Shown: piece by piece, positions 17,037-25,713 of the stretch
How the letters are laid out: each line of letters starts with the position of its first letter
Position numbering within the stretch: the stretch's first letter is position 1
Assembly: GCA_045592785.1 (NCBI GenBank)
Contig: JAZNVL010000051.1
Location: forward strand, 1-58,119
DNA length: 58,119 nucleotides
Reading direction: 5' to 3'
DNA from: RGIG8244 sp045592785
Lineage (GTDB): Bacteria > Verrucomicrobiota > Lentisphaeria > Victivallales > UBA1829
Position numbers and translations under genes: made by a program
The notes under the pieces: model-generated
Database searches by the model: none
Told to the model about the DNA's origin: nothing
The model's input: the letters and a program-made list of their open reading frames with translations, nothing else

Positions 17037-18230
17037 ATGTCGAAGGTTGACGGAAACGATTCCATTTGCATCAATCTCCCTTCCCCGTTGACAGCAAACG
17101 ACGGGAAGGCGGTCATCACTGCAAACGATTGGGTCAATCGGCGCAGAGAAGAGATTCTGGAGTTCTTCCGCAGGGAGGTTTATGGTTATCTTCCGCCCCG
17201 TCCGGACCGGATGGAGACGGAAGTTCTCACATACAATGACAAAGTGTTTGACGGAGCCGCGACCCGGAAGGAGATCCGTGTAACATTCCGCATGAATAAC
17301 GGGAAACAGCACAGTTTCCTCATGCTGGTCTATATCCCCAACAAGATCGCGAAACCCGTCCCCGTTTTTGTGGGACTCAATTTCAAAGGCAATCACGCAA
17401 CCGCAACAGAAGATGCTGTCACCATGACCGGGACTGACTTATACGGGAACCGGATCGGCAAGCGCGCCGAACAGGCGCACCGCTGGCAGTTCGAGGAAAC
17501 GATCCGCCGCGGATTCGCCTCCGCCACCGTTTGCTATCATGACATCTTCCCCGATGAAACAGCAGATCCTGTCGCGTTCCGCAGAAGTGTTTATGATCTG
17601 TTCTACCCGGAGAAAAGTGTTCCGGAGATCCATGAAAAAGGATCAGCCATCAGCGCATGGGCATGGGGACTCTCCCGGATGCTTGATGCGTTGGAAACCG
17701 AACCCGCCATTGATACGGAAAAGGCGATCGTCCACGGACATTCCCGCTTGGGCAAGACGGCACTTTGGGCGGGGGCAAACGATCCCCGGTTCAAGATCGT
17801 GATCTCCAACGATTCCGGATGTTGCGGTGCCTCGCTCAACAAACATCATGTCGGCGAAACGATCACGATCCTTCAACCGGCACGCCCGTTCTGGTTTGTC
17901 CCCACGTTCCGTCAGTATGTCGGCAAAGAAACGGTACTTCCTTACGATCAGCATTGGCTTCTGGCACTCACCGCACCCCGGAAACTTTGTGTTGCCAGTG
18001 CTTCGGAAGACTTGTGGGCTGACCCGGAAGGGGAATTTCTGGGGGCAAAAGCTGTTTCAGAAGTCTATCGGCTTTTCGGTTCGGAAGGATTGCCCGCCGA
18101 TACGATGCCCGCCGCCGGGACCTTTGTGACCGGGGATGTGAGTTATCATCTGCGGTCCGGGAAGCACGATCAGCAGTTGTTCGACTGGGAACACTACTGG
18201 GAACTGGCAAAAATACGTTTTCAAGCATAA
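17037..18230 (+). CDS. CE15-like glucuronoyl esterase / alpha-beta hydrolase
   Basis: A 397-residue protein. The alpha/beta hydrolase domain carries GHSRLGKTALWAG (Ser about 236), close to the GCSRxGK nucleophile motif of carbohydrate esterase family 15. The catalytic His is probably in YHLRSGKHD (about 370). CE15 enzymes split ester bonds between glucuronic acid and lignin or other alcohols. No signal peptide is seen, which is unusual for CE15 and suggests a cytoplasmic substrate or a different ester. It is preceded by the sugar SDR (6 bp) and followed by the stator-like gene (27 bp). Confidence 0.75.
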   Translation: MSKVDGNDSICINLPSPLTANDGKAVITANDWVNRRREEILEFFRREVYGYLPPRPDRMETEVLTYNDKVFDGAATRKEIRVTFRMNNGKQHSFLMLVYIPNKIAKPVPVFVGLNFKGNHATATEDAVTMTGTDLYGNRIGKRAEQAHRWQFEETIRRGFASATVCYHDIFPDETADPVAFRRSVYDLFYPEKSVPEIHEKGSAISAWAWGLSRMLDALETEPAIDTEKAIVHGHSRLGKTALWAGANDPRFKIVISNDSGCCGASLNKHHVGETITILQPARPFWFVPTFRQYVGKETVLPYDQHWLLALTAPRKLCVASASEDLWADPEGEFLGAKAVSEVYRLFGSEGLPADTMPAAGTFVTGDVSYHLRSGKHDQQLFDWEHYWELAKIRFQA

Positions 18231-18257
18231 TAAATCTCAACGAAAAGGAAATCCACA

Positions 18258-18809
18258 ATGAACAGCAACAAAGCATGGACAAAGTATGTTGTCATCTACG
18301 CGGTGACAGGTGTCGTTATCTCTACCATCATGTACCTCTTTTTCCGGTTTAACGAATTTTTCCAGTCTCTGTTTTTTGACCGGATCACACCGCCCGGAGG
18401 TGAAGTTGCGGAACTCTCCGCCGAACAGGCCGCGGAAAGTGTCCGTGCAGCCACACAGGCGGCAGGCAATCTTTCCTTTGGGGTGATGCTGTTTGTCCTT
18501 CTCTTGCAGGTTTTTGCATTTATGACGGCATATATTGTGTTCAAAAACCTGGAAAAATCTCAAGAAGATATCAACCTGAAACTCAAAAAACTGGAAAATG
18601 CAGACCTCTTCCTGGATTTGCCACTTTACTTCGGTCTGTTCGGAACCGTTTCCAGTTTTATCATTATGACCTTCAATCCGCAAGTGAGCCGTCTGCTGGC
18701 ATATTCCTCCACGTTGGTAGGGATCATTTTCAGCGTGATTTTGCGTCTTGCGCTGCAATACCCGATCCGGCAGAAATTCATTGCTGAACTGACAAAATCC
18801 GGTAAATAA
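18258..18809 (+). CDS. Small MotA/TolQ/ExbB-like membrane protein
   Basis: A 183-residue protein with four predicted membrane helices (about 10-30, 72-95, 119-139, 145-168). Helix 3 contains YFGLFGTVSSFI; GLFGTV is the hallmark of ExbB/TolQ/MotA inner-membrane proton-channel subunits (seen as G-L-[LF]-G-T-V). Helix 4, LAYSSTLVGIIFSVILRLAL, matches the small-residue last helix of that fold. Between helices 1 and 2 there is an extra ~40-residue periplasmic segment, and the cytoplasmic loop is short and coiled. The next gene, 11 bp away, encodes a partner with a membrane Asp. Stator function is inference. Confidence 0.5.
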   Translation: MNSNKAWTKYVVIYAVTGVVISTIMYLFFRFNEFFQSLFFDRITPPGGEVAELSAEQAAESVRAATQAAGNLSFGVMLFVLLLQVFAFMTAYIVFKNLEKSQEDINLKLKKLENADLFLDLPLYFGLFGTVSSFIIMTFNPQVSRLLAYSSTLVGIIFSVILRLALQYPIRQKFIAELTKSGK

Positions 18810-18820
18810 GGAGCGGAACC

Positions 18821-20746
18821 GTGAACAGATCCATCTTAATCGTGATCTGCGACTTCCTGGTCCTGTCCGCCATGTCTCTCTCCATGGGACTCTCAAAGAC
18901 CACGTCGCATGGCCCCGGGGTCACAGAATCCGTACGTCCTGTGACTCATACGTTCCTCCTGGATCAGTTGGAAAAAGCATTACTGGAAAAGAAAGAAACT
19001 GCCGGAGAAAACAGTAAACTCAACGAAGAAATCAAAGCGGCGACCGATGCTCTCAAACGTTTGAGAGAGGATTTGGAGAAACGGGAAAAACGGTTGGAAA
19101 ATATGGAAAAAGCTCTTTCCGGCGCAACCGATTCCATGACCCGTCAGCAACTGGAACTGGAAGCCGCCAGAAAGCGCGCGGAAGAACTGGCAAAGGCAGT
19201 TGCCCGTACCGAAGGTACGCTTTCCGGTACTCAACAGGTTATGAAAGAACAGGCAAAACAGCTGGATGCAAAGGAAAAGCAACTGAAAACAGTGCAGATG
19301 ACTCTTTTGCAGCAGCAGGCATTGCTGAAAGTTTCGGAAGAAGAACTTGCGAAGAAACAAGCCGAACTGGCGAAATCCCAACAGACGTTGACAGACCGCA
19401 GCAAGGAACTGACCAAAGCGTTGCTGGAAGTCGAACAGCATGAAGCTGCCATCAAAGCAAATGAAAAGATCATTGCTGAAAAAACGGCGCAGGTATTCCA
19501 GGCGGAACTTCTCGCCATGGAACGGAAGACCAAGTTGGAGGAAACCGAAAAACAACGCATTGCTGCCACGGCGGAACTGGATAAAACCAAAGGGCTGTTG
19601 GAAATCTCCGAGGAAGAACGGTCTCATGCAGAAGGTCGTCTCGCCCGGCTCAACGAAGAAAATGATGCGCTCCGCAAAAGTGCAGCAACCCGGGAAGTCC
19701 TGCTGCAGGAACAGACCCAGAGAGTACAGCAGTTGCGTTTGAAAGTTGCGGAAGAAGTTCAGAAAGGTGCAGAACTCCGTGTCAGTCTTGCAGAACACAA
19801 AACGACCATCCACAATCAGCAGGCACAGCTCAATGATAAGGAAAAACTTCTGGTCATGAAGACAGAAGAAGCCAAAACAGCGGCGACAAAACTTCAGGCA
19901 AAGGATGAAGTCATCCGGCAGACCAGACAGACTCTGACAAAGACAGAAGCCGATCTGAAGAAAGCCAATGAGCTGCTCCGCAACGATGCGTTGAGTTCTT
20001 ACGCAAAAGCAACGGCGGAAGTCCGGTTCACACTCACAAATGACCGTTTGTTCAATTCTTTTGATTTGAACGAAACGTATTATCTCCCGCGGATCACGCT
20101 CGGTGGAAAAGTGTTCCTCCCCGGCGCATTTGAAAAACTTACCGGGCTCACCGATCAGCGGAATGGTTACACCACGGTCAATGAACTCAAATACACCATC
20201 CGGAAACCGGGTACTGCGGATAACACGGCAAAAACACTTGCCGGTCCCATCCTTATGCTGGGCGAAGACCTCCGGGCCTGTCTGATCGAGCTGCCGGGCG
20301 AAAAGGCGGATAGTGCGCTGCCCGTCTTTACGGCAGCAGCACTGCGCAAACGCGGCTTGCAGGACCTGACTCTTTTCAAAGCAAACCGGTACGGTGAAGA
20401 ATCCGCACTGCTGGATGGACGCTGTTCCATGCGCCCGAATCAGGATCATTATCTGCTGATCCGCAACTCTCTGCGCAGTTCCAGTGAAGTTCCGGCGGAA
20501 GTGGGTGACCTGGTAATCGCAAAAGAAGGCCGTCTCGCCGGGATCATTGTCCGTGTGATCACATATCCCACGGAAGGCCGTGCCGATGCCATTTGCTTTA
20601 TCTTCCCTGCTGCGGTCGATCTGGGAACAGCAAAAATGCTGCCTGTCAACCGTCAGGCGGGACCGCGCCCCTTTGCAAAATTCGTGGAAACATTGAACGA
20701 AGTCCGGAAAGAAGTGATGGTACTCAACCGGAAGAAAGCGGAGTAA
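18821..20746 (+). CDS. Single-pass membrane protein with long coiled coil; MotB/ExbD-like N-terminus
   Basis: A 641-residue protein starting at GTG 18821, with AAGGAGCGG upstream. One N-terminal helix, SILIVICDFLVLSAMSLSMG, has Asp11 inside the membrane, resembling MotB (ADFVTAMMAFFLVMWL) and ExbD. Residues about 45-390 are a near-continuous coiled coil rich in Glu/Lys/Ala/Gln. Residues about 395-641 form a globular beta-rich domain that I do not recognise. A stretch VGDLVIAKEGRLAGIIVR loosely recalls a chymotrypsin-like core, but no catalytic triad is seen. It pairs with the upstream TolQ-like gene, so an ion-driven envelope complex is possible. Confidence 0.55.
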   Translation: MNRSILIVICDFLVLSAMSLSMGLSKTTSHGPGVTESVRPVTHTFLLDQLEKALLEKKETAGENSKLNEEIKAATDALKRLREDLEKREKRLENMEKALSGATDSMTRQQLELEAARKRAEELAKAVARTEGTLSGTQQVMKEQAKQLDAKEKQLKTVQMTLLQQQALLKVSEEELAKKQAELAKSQQTLTDRSKELTKALLEVEQHEAAIKANEKIIAEKTAQVFQAELLAMERKTKLEETEKQRIAATAELDKTKGLLEISEEERSHAEGRLARLNEENDALRKSAATREVLLQEQTQRVQQLRLKVAEEVQKGAELRVSLAEHKTTIHNQQAQLNDKEKLLVMKTEEAKTAATKLQAKDEVIRQTRQTLTKTEADLKKANELLRNDALSSYAKATAEVRFTLTNDRLFNSFDLNETYYLPRITLGGKVFLPGAFEKLTGLTDQRNGYTTVNELKYTIRKPGTADNTAKTLAGPILMLGEDLRACLIELPGEKADSALPVFTAAALRKRGLQDLTLFKANRYGEESALLDGRCSMRPNQDHYLLIRNSLRSSSEVPAEVGDLVIAKEGRLAGIIVRVITYPTEGRADAICFIFPAAVDLGTAKMLPVNRQAGPRPFAKFVETLNEVRKEVMVLNRKKAE

Positions 20747-20752
20747 GTGCTG

Positions 20753-21898
20753 ATGTCTGAACGCAATCTGCAACCCGGGACCGGACGTTTGATCGCAGCC
20801 GGATCTGTGGAATCTCCGGATATTCTCTATGGATCCGGCTTCAATGCACATGATGAATTTGTGTATTTTGAAACAGGATCCATGCGTGCGACCGTAGTCT
20901 CTATGCTGGAATATCAGCGGGCAAAAGCAGAAGTCCTGCCCGGAGTGGAAGTCATTGACCGTTTCGAGATCATGCGTTCCTTCCCGAAAGAAGAATACAA
21001 ACAGGATTTCCTTGTCCTGCTCAGCCGTAAATACGGGATCCACCACTGGATCGTGCCGGAACGGTTCCCGCTGATAAAAGCTGAAAAACTCCGGGCTGCC
21101 GGGATCACAGTGACTTGTGCCTCCGGCGATTTCTACCCGGAACGGGCGATCAAGACGGATCGCGAGATCCAGGCGATCCGGCAATCCATGAAAGCCACAC
21201 AAGAGGCAATGGAACGGGTGGAACATTACCTGCGTGAATCCACGGTCACCACCAACGGAGAACTCATGTACGACAATTCCATCCTCACCTGCGACTGGAT
21301 CCGGGCGGAAGTGGAAGCCGAATTCAAACGCAAAGGTTTTTCCGCATACCGTACTATCATCGCCTGTGGAAAAGATGCTTCGGCACCCCATTGTATCGGT
21401 TCGGGCCCTGTCCGCGCGGGCGAGACACTGGTGGCAGATATTTTCCCGCAAAGTGATGTCACCGGATATTGGGGCGACATGACCCGTACGTTTGTGAAGG
21501 GTACTGCGCCGGAGATCGTACGCAAGGCGTTTGCGGCGGTCAAATCGGCATCGGAAGCCGCATTATCGATCCTGAAACCGGGTGTCACCGGAGAACTGGT
21601 TCACCGTACCGCCGCTGAAGTCATGGAACGCGCCGGATTCCGCACAGGAAGAGATGCCAACGGGATCCCCTGCGGGTTCATCCACGGTCTGGGACATGGT
21701 GTCGGCCTGGAAATCCATGAAAATCCCCGTCTTTCCCCTGCTGCATCCACCCCGCTCTGCCCCGGACACGTTGTCAGTGTGGAACCGGGACTGTACGATC
21801 CCTCCTGGGGCGGGATCCGTCTGGAAGACCTTGTCGTCATCACGGAAGACGGATATGAAAACTTCTGTACCATGCCGAAAGAACTGGAAATTCCCTGA
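20753..21898 (+). CDS. M24-family aminopeptidase (Xaa-Pro aminopeptidase-like)
   Basis: A 381-residue protein: N-terminal creatinase-like domain (about 1-140) and C-terminal pita-bread metallopeptidase domain. The five metal ligands are visible: Asp in VADIFPQ (about 229), Asp in GDMTRT (about 241), His in GLGHGVGLEIHE (about 313), Glu in VEPGLY (about 344) and Glu in RLEDLV (about 358). It likely removes N-terminal residues before proline in the cytoplasm. ATG 20753 is chosen because GGAG sits 9 nt upstream; a GTG two codons earlier is too close to that site. Confidence 0.9.
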   Translation: MSERNLQPGTGRLIAAGSVESPDILYGSGFNAHDEFVYFETGSMRATVVSMLEYQRAKAEVLPGVEVIDRFEIMRSFPKEEYKQDFLVLLSRKYGIHHWIVPERFPLIKAEKLRAAGITVTCASGDFYPERAIKTDREIQAIRQSMKATQEAMERVEHYLRESTVTTNGELMYDNSILTCDWIRAEVEAEFKRKGFSAYRTIIACGKDASAPHCIGSGPVRAGETLVADIFPQSDVTGYWGDMTRTFVKGTAPEIVRKAFAAVKSASEAALSILKPGVTGELVHRTAAEVMERAGFRTGRDANGIPCGFIHGLGHGVGLEIHENPRLSPAASTPLCPGHVVSVEPGLYDPSWGGIRLEDLVVITEDGYENFCTMPKELEIP

Positions 21899-22707
21899 TG
21901 CAGAAGAACACCTGGAAACTGAACCGGGAACTGTGCCTGAAATGCGGCAAATGTATCCGGGACTGCATCGTGGAATGTCTGGTTCCGGATCCGGACGGCT
22001 ATCCGGTCCTCCCGGCACATAATGCGCCGTACTGCCTCCATTGTCAGCATTGCTTTGCGGTTTGCCCGGCGGGAGCAGTGACGATCGATCATGCGGCACG
22101 CGGCACAACACCGCAGCCCGGTCCCCTGCCCTCACCGGACGAAATGGCGAACCTTCTGCGTCAACGTCGGAGTATCCGTGTTTACAAGCCGGATCTGATC
22201 CCGGATGAGATTCTCAATGAAGCCAAAGATCTGCTGCGTTATTCGCCAACGGGGTGCAACGATCACCGGCTGCATTTCCGGATCCTGCAGGGAGAAGAAC
22301 TGGCGGAATTCCGTGTGGAAACGGCGAAAATGCTCCGTCTTCTGATCCGGACGGGGATCATGCGCTTGATATACCCCAATTACAAACGGTATCTGAATGA
22401 GATTTTGAGCGGGAAAGATGTGATCTACCGGGATGCGCCTTACGCCATCGTGGTCTCCACACCGAAGAATGCACCGTGCAAAGAAGCGGATCCCTGGATC
22501 GCATTGAGTTATCTTGATCTGTATTTCCAGAGCCGTAATATCGGGACCTGCTGGTGCGGGTTCGCGCTCTATTCCTATCTATTCCCGAAACTCCGGAAAA
22601 AACTGAATCTGCCCAAAGGATACAAGCCCGGCGCCGTTCTGCTTTTCGGATATCCCGCTGTGACATATCCGGCTGTCCCGGATCCTGCACCTGTCAAGAT
22701 CGTGTAG
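21898..22707 (+). CDS. Ferredoxin-nitroreductase fusion flavoprotein
   Basis: A 269-residue protein. Residues 1-65 hold two 4Fe-4S clusters (CLKCGKCIRDC and CLHCQHCFAVCP). Residues about 85-269 are a nitroreductase/FMN domain beginning RQRRSIRVYKPD, with the flavin-binding SPTGCN segment. Such proteins reduce small aromatic or quinone-like compounds with electrons from ferredoxin-type centres; the substrate is unknown. Its ATG overlaps the M24 stop by one base. Its 3' end overlaps the convergent BaiN-like gene by 14 bp. Confidence 0.88.
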   Translation: MQKNTWKLNRELCLKCGKCIRDCIVECLVPDPDGYPVLPAHNAPYCLHCQHCFAVCPAGAVTIDHAARGTTPQPGPLPSPDEMANLLRQRRSIRVYKPDLIPDEILNEAKDLLRYSPTGCNDHRLHFRILQGEELAEFRVETAKMLRLLIRTGIMRLIYPNYKRYLNEILSGKDVIYRDAPYAIVVSTPKNAPCKEADPWIALSYLDLYFQSRNIGTCWCGFALYSYLFPKLRKKLNLPKGYKPGAVLLFGYPAVTYPAVPDPAPVKIV

Positions 22708-23923
22708 AGGATAACCCGGCGAGACGTCCGGATGCCACCGCGAACTGGATATTATACCCGCCGCAAGGTCCGGTAAGATCCAAAATCTCTCCGGCAAAAT
22801 ACAATCCCGGCACCAGACGGCTTTCCATGGTTTCCGGGCGTACTTCTTTCCAGGTCACGCCGCCGGACATCGCCATGGCGCGTGTCATGGGGCAAAGTGC
22901 GCCGATGGACAGTGGGAATGCAGTCAACATCCGGACCAGGTCCTCCCGTTCCACATCCTTGATGGTCTGATTCCGCCGTTCATCCATGCCGGCATACGCC
23001 GCCAGAAAATGAGCCAGGGAACGGGGCAGATATTCCGCCAGACTGGACCGGAAAAGTTTATTGCTTTCCTCTTTGCGGAAACGGTCGATGGTGTTCCGCC
23101 AGTCGATGGTATGATCGAAAGACAGAGTCAGATTGCATTTCTCCGGGGAAGTATGCCAGGCACGGTATACCGGCCCCGAAATACTCAATGCCGCAGGTCC
23201 CGACAAGCCATCGTGAGTGAACAACAATTCCCCGGACCAGACTTCCGTCACACTGCGGCAGGTGAAGCGCAGCGTCGCTTGTTTCAGCGAAACGCCACTC
23301 AACGCATAAAAGGGGTTCTCCGCAAGATAAAGCGGTGCCATCGCCGGCAGAGGCTCCACAATACGGTGTCCGACCTGTTCCGCCAGGCGCAATCCGGCAC
23401 CCGTTCCGCCCACGGCAGACATGGCGGTCCCGCCGCACGCAAGGATCAGAGCGCGACATTCGGCAGATGTTCCATCGGAAAACGAAACGCCGGAGACTTT
23501 CCCGTCGGAAAGGAGTATTTCTTTCACTGCCAGCGAGGTGCGAAACGCGCAATTCTGTTCCCGTAAAACTCGAAAAAAGACGTCCTGCACATCGGCAGAC
23601 CGTTCCGAAACGGGAAAATAATGGAAGCCATCGGGGGTATTGACCGGCACACCGTGATCGGTGAGGAACTGACAGAACCATTCTTTTCCGCCGCAGGCAA
23701 GAGCCTGAGTCATGAAACGTCCGGCACGCCCGAACGCGTTCATGAACGGGACCGGGTCAAGAGTATTGGAAAAATTGCATTTTCCATTTCCGGAAACAGG
23801 ATATTTTCCGCCGAACACATTCTGTTTTTCCACGAGAAGAACGGATTTCCCCGACTCTCCGGCGGCAACGGCGGCGGAAAGCCCGGCAGGACCCGAACCG
23901 CATACGATCACATCAAATGTCAT
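22694..23923 (-). CDS. BaiN/RdsA-like FAD-dependent oxidoreductase (HI0933/YhiN family)
   Basis: A 409-residue flavoprotein. The FAD-binding motif CGSGPAGLSAAVAAGESG (about 8-25) is followed by SGNGKCNFSN, typical of the HI0933 family. A GGTAMSAVGGTGAG motif and the C-terminal FAGEILDLTGPCGGYNIQFA motif close the FAD site. The family includes the bile-acid 3-dehydro-4-6-dienoyl reductase BaiN, but most members are uncharacterised. Its start overlaps the end of the LtaS-like gene by 4 bp, so it is the last gene of the Mla cluster. Confidence 0.88.
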   Translation of the reverse strand: MTFDVIVCGSGPAGLSAAVAAGESGKSVLLVEKQNVFGGKYPVSGNGKCNFSNTLDPVPFMNAFGRAGRFMTQALACGGKEWFCQFLTDHGVPVNTPDGFHYFPVSERSADVQDVFFRVLREQNCAFRTSLAVKEILLSDGKVSGVSFSDGTSAECRALILACGGTAMSAVGGTGAGLRLAEQVGHRIVEPLPAMAPLYLAENPFYALSGVSLKQATLRFTCRSVTEVWSGELLFTHDGLSGPAALSISGPVYRAWHTSPEKCNLTLSFDHTIDWRNTIDRFRKEESNKLFRSSLAEYLPRSLAHFLAAYAGMDERRNQTIKDVEREDLVRMLTAFPLSIGALCPMTRAMAMSGGVTWKEVRPETMESRLVPGLYFAGEILDLTGPCGGYNIQFAVASGRLAGLSSTRS

Positions 23924-25713
23924 TCTGTTCTCCCGTAATACGTTTGCAGAAATTCCGATAACGCCTTTTCCGTCCGGTTGACCGGTTTCTCCGGCAGATA
24001 ATATTGTTTCGTTTCCTCCCCGGGAAGATGCAGGAACACCATATCCACGGTCTTGGTCAGAGCAAAATTTTTTCCGCTGCGCAAGTCTTTCCCCATAAAC
24101 GTTTCGGGCACCGGGATCCCGGTCAGTCCCAGCAGAGTGGGTGCGAGATCGATCTGGGATGCGTAATTTTTCACCGGGAAAAGACCGTCAAGCCGGTTGT
24201 TTTTTGTAATCATGATCAACGGGATCCGGGCAGGCATGAAGTCCTTGCGCTTCGTATAATTAAATCCGAATGTGGCACTGTGATCCGCCGTGACAACGAT
24301 CAATGTGTGTTCATCGTAAAGAGGACTTGCCATTACTTTATCCAGAAAGATCTGCAGATTCCGGTCCGTTCCACGCAGGGAATCCAGAAATTTATTCCCG
24401 GTCGGGGGCTCATCCGCGGCAGGACCGCTGACCACATAAGGATCGTGAAGGTCGATGGTGCTGATGACACAGAAGAAACGCTCCGGTGCCTGTTCCGAAA
24501 GAACGCGATACGCGGCATCAAACATCTGAAAATCCCCCAATCCCCAGTAATACGTCCCTTTCACACCGGTGAGTTCGTATATCTTCTCCTGGAAATAAAC
24601 GTGTTCGGGCCGGAAGAGCGCGGTATATTCTTTCCCTGCATTGAAACACATTTCCGTGGTAGGCGTGAAATAATAAGTCGTCCACCCTTTCTCCCGGAAC
24701 AAGTCACAGAGAGAGACCGTTTTCATTTTCAAATCGGCAAGGAAATCCACGCGGGAAAGAAAGATACAGTCAAGTGCCCAGGAGGTGGGCTGTGCACAGG
24801 TGAAATAGTTGTTGAAGGAAACATATTCCCGGTTGATCCGGTCCAGGAACGGCGTGATCCCTTCCGGCATTTCCGGATTTTCCGTGCGCAGGTAATCCAG
24901 ATTCAGGGATTCCGCCGCAATCACGATGATCTTCCGGATCTCCGGACCTTCGGGAACGGGAAACGTCTTCCGTTGCAGGGGGAGCAGTCCCCATTGTGTG
25001 AGCAGTGTTTCCGATTCCGGCGAAATCAGACCGGGGAAGAAGCCGTATTGACCGGCAGGGATTTCTTTTGCTTTCTGCTGTTTGCGGCAGTCGTCATACA
25101 ACTCTTCCATCTGGACCATAACAGGCCGGATCACGAACTCACGACGGAAATACCCTTTTCCGACGATCTCATTCTGCGTTTTATAATGCCGATCCGCCGC
25201 CATACCGCAGAGGAGCAGAAGCAGTACAGCAAAACGCATGACGATATCCGTTCTGCTGTTCACATTCTCCACGGTCAGGAAACGCCAGCCTGTGACAATC
25301 AACGCCGCAGGGATCATTGCGCAAACAAGAACGATCCCGATCGCCAGGAGGAACCAGCAGGGACCGAAAAGGATCCGCAATGTTTCGGGTTCTGTGTGAA
25401 CGAGCAGGAGCTGTACGTTGGCATAAGAGATGATCTCCATGATGTTGAAGTACAGGATCACATTCACCGTTTTGATAAAGGCGAAAATGAAGAAAGTAAG
25501 GGAGAAAAAACAGAGAATGATCTTTGAGCGCAGGAACAGAGTCAGAGCCAGCAGGATCCCGGGCAGAAAGAAGTCAGAGGCAAACGCCGCCAGCGGGAAA
25601 TACCAGGGGACTTGATCCAGCATGATCGCCCGGAAACAGAAATTCACCGCCAACAGAAACAGGAGCATCCCCGCGAGGAGTACGGGGAATAAACGGGGGG
25701 AAAGCTTGCTCAT
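23920..25713 (-). CDS. LtaS/phosphoethanolamine transferase-like sulfatase-fold membrane enzyme
   Basis: A 597-residue protein with about five N-terminal membrane helices (residues about 1-180) and a large periplasmic alkaline-phosphatase-superfamily domain. Metal and nucleophile motifs are visible: IIVIAAESLNLD, the probable nucleophile Thr in CAQPTSWALD, ISTIDLHDPYV and VVTADHSATFG. Relatives move phosphoglycerol or phosphoethanolamine from lipids to surface glycans, lipid A or teichoic acids. Placement directly after mlaD (one-base TAATG overlap) suggests an outer-membrane lipid or LPS job. The exact donor and acceptor are unknown. Confidence 0.8.
   Translation of the reverse strand: MSKLSPRLFPVLLAGMLLFLLAVNFCFRAIMLDQVPWYFPLAAFASDFFLPGILLALTLFLRSKIILCFFSLTFFIFAFIKTVNVILYFNIMEIISYANVQLLLVHTEPETLRILFGPCWFLLAIGIVLVCAMIPAALIVTGWRFLTVENVNSRTDIVMRFAVLLLLLCGMAADRHYKTQNEIVGKGYFRREFVIRPVMVQMEELYDDCRKQQKAKEIPAGQYGFFPGLISPESETLLTQWGLLPLQRKTFPVPEGPEIRKIIVIAAESLNLDYLRTENPEMPEGITPFLDRINREYVSFNNYFTCAQPTSWALDCIFLSRVDFLADLKMKTVSLCDLFREKGWTTYYFTPTTEMCFNAGKEYTALFRPEHVYFQEKIYELTGVKGTYYWGLGDFQMFDAAYRVLSEQAPERFFCVISTIDLHDPYVVSGPAADEPPTGNKFLDSLRGTDRNLQIFLDKVMASPLYDEHTLIVVTADHSATFGFNYTKRKDFMPARIPLIMITKNNRLDGLFPVKNYASQIDLAPTLLGLTGIPVPETFMGKDLRSGKNFALTKTVDMVFLHLPGEETKQYYLPEKPVNRTEKALSEFLQTYYGRTE

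Noticed and set aside
18980..21451. An 823-codon open frame on the minus strand
   Set aside because: It is antisense to the coiled-coil and M24 genes; the Phe/Gln/Leu-rich translation mirrors Glu/Lys/Ala coiled-coil codons.
13144..22707. The whole plus-strand cluster considered as one functional operon
   Set aside because: Gaps of 27-31 bp before psd and the stator-like gene and mixed functions mean co-transcription is likely but a single shared function is not supported.
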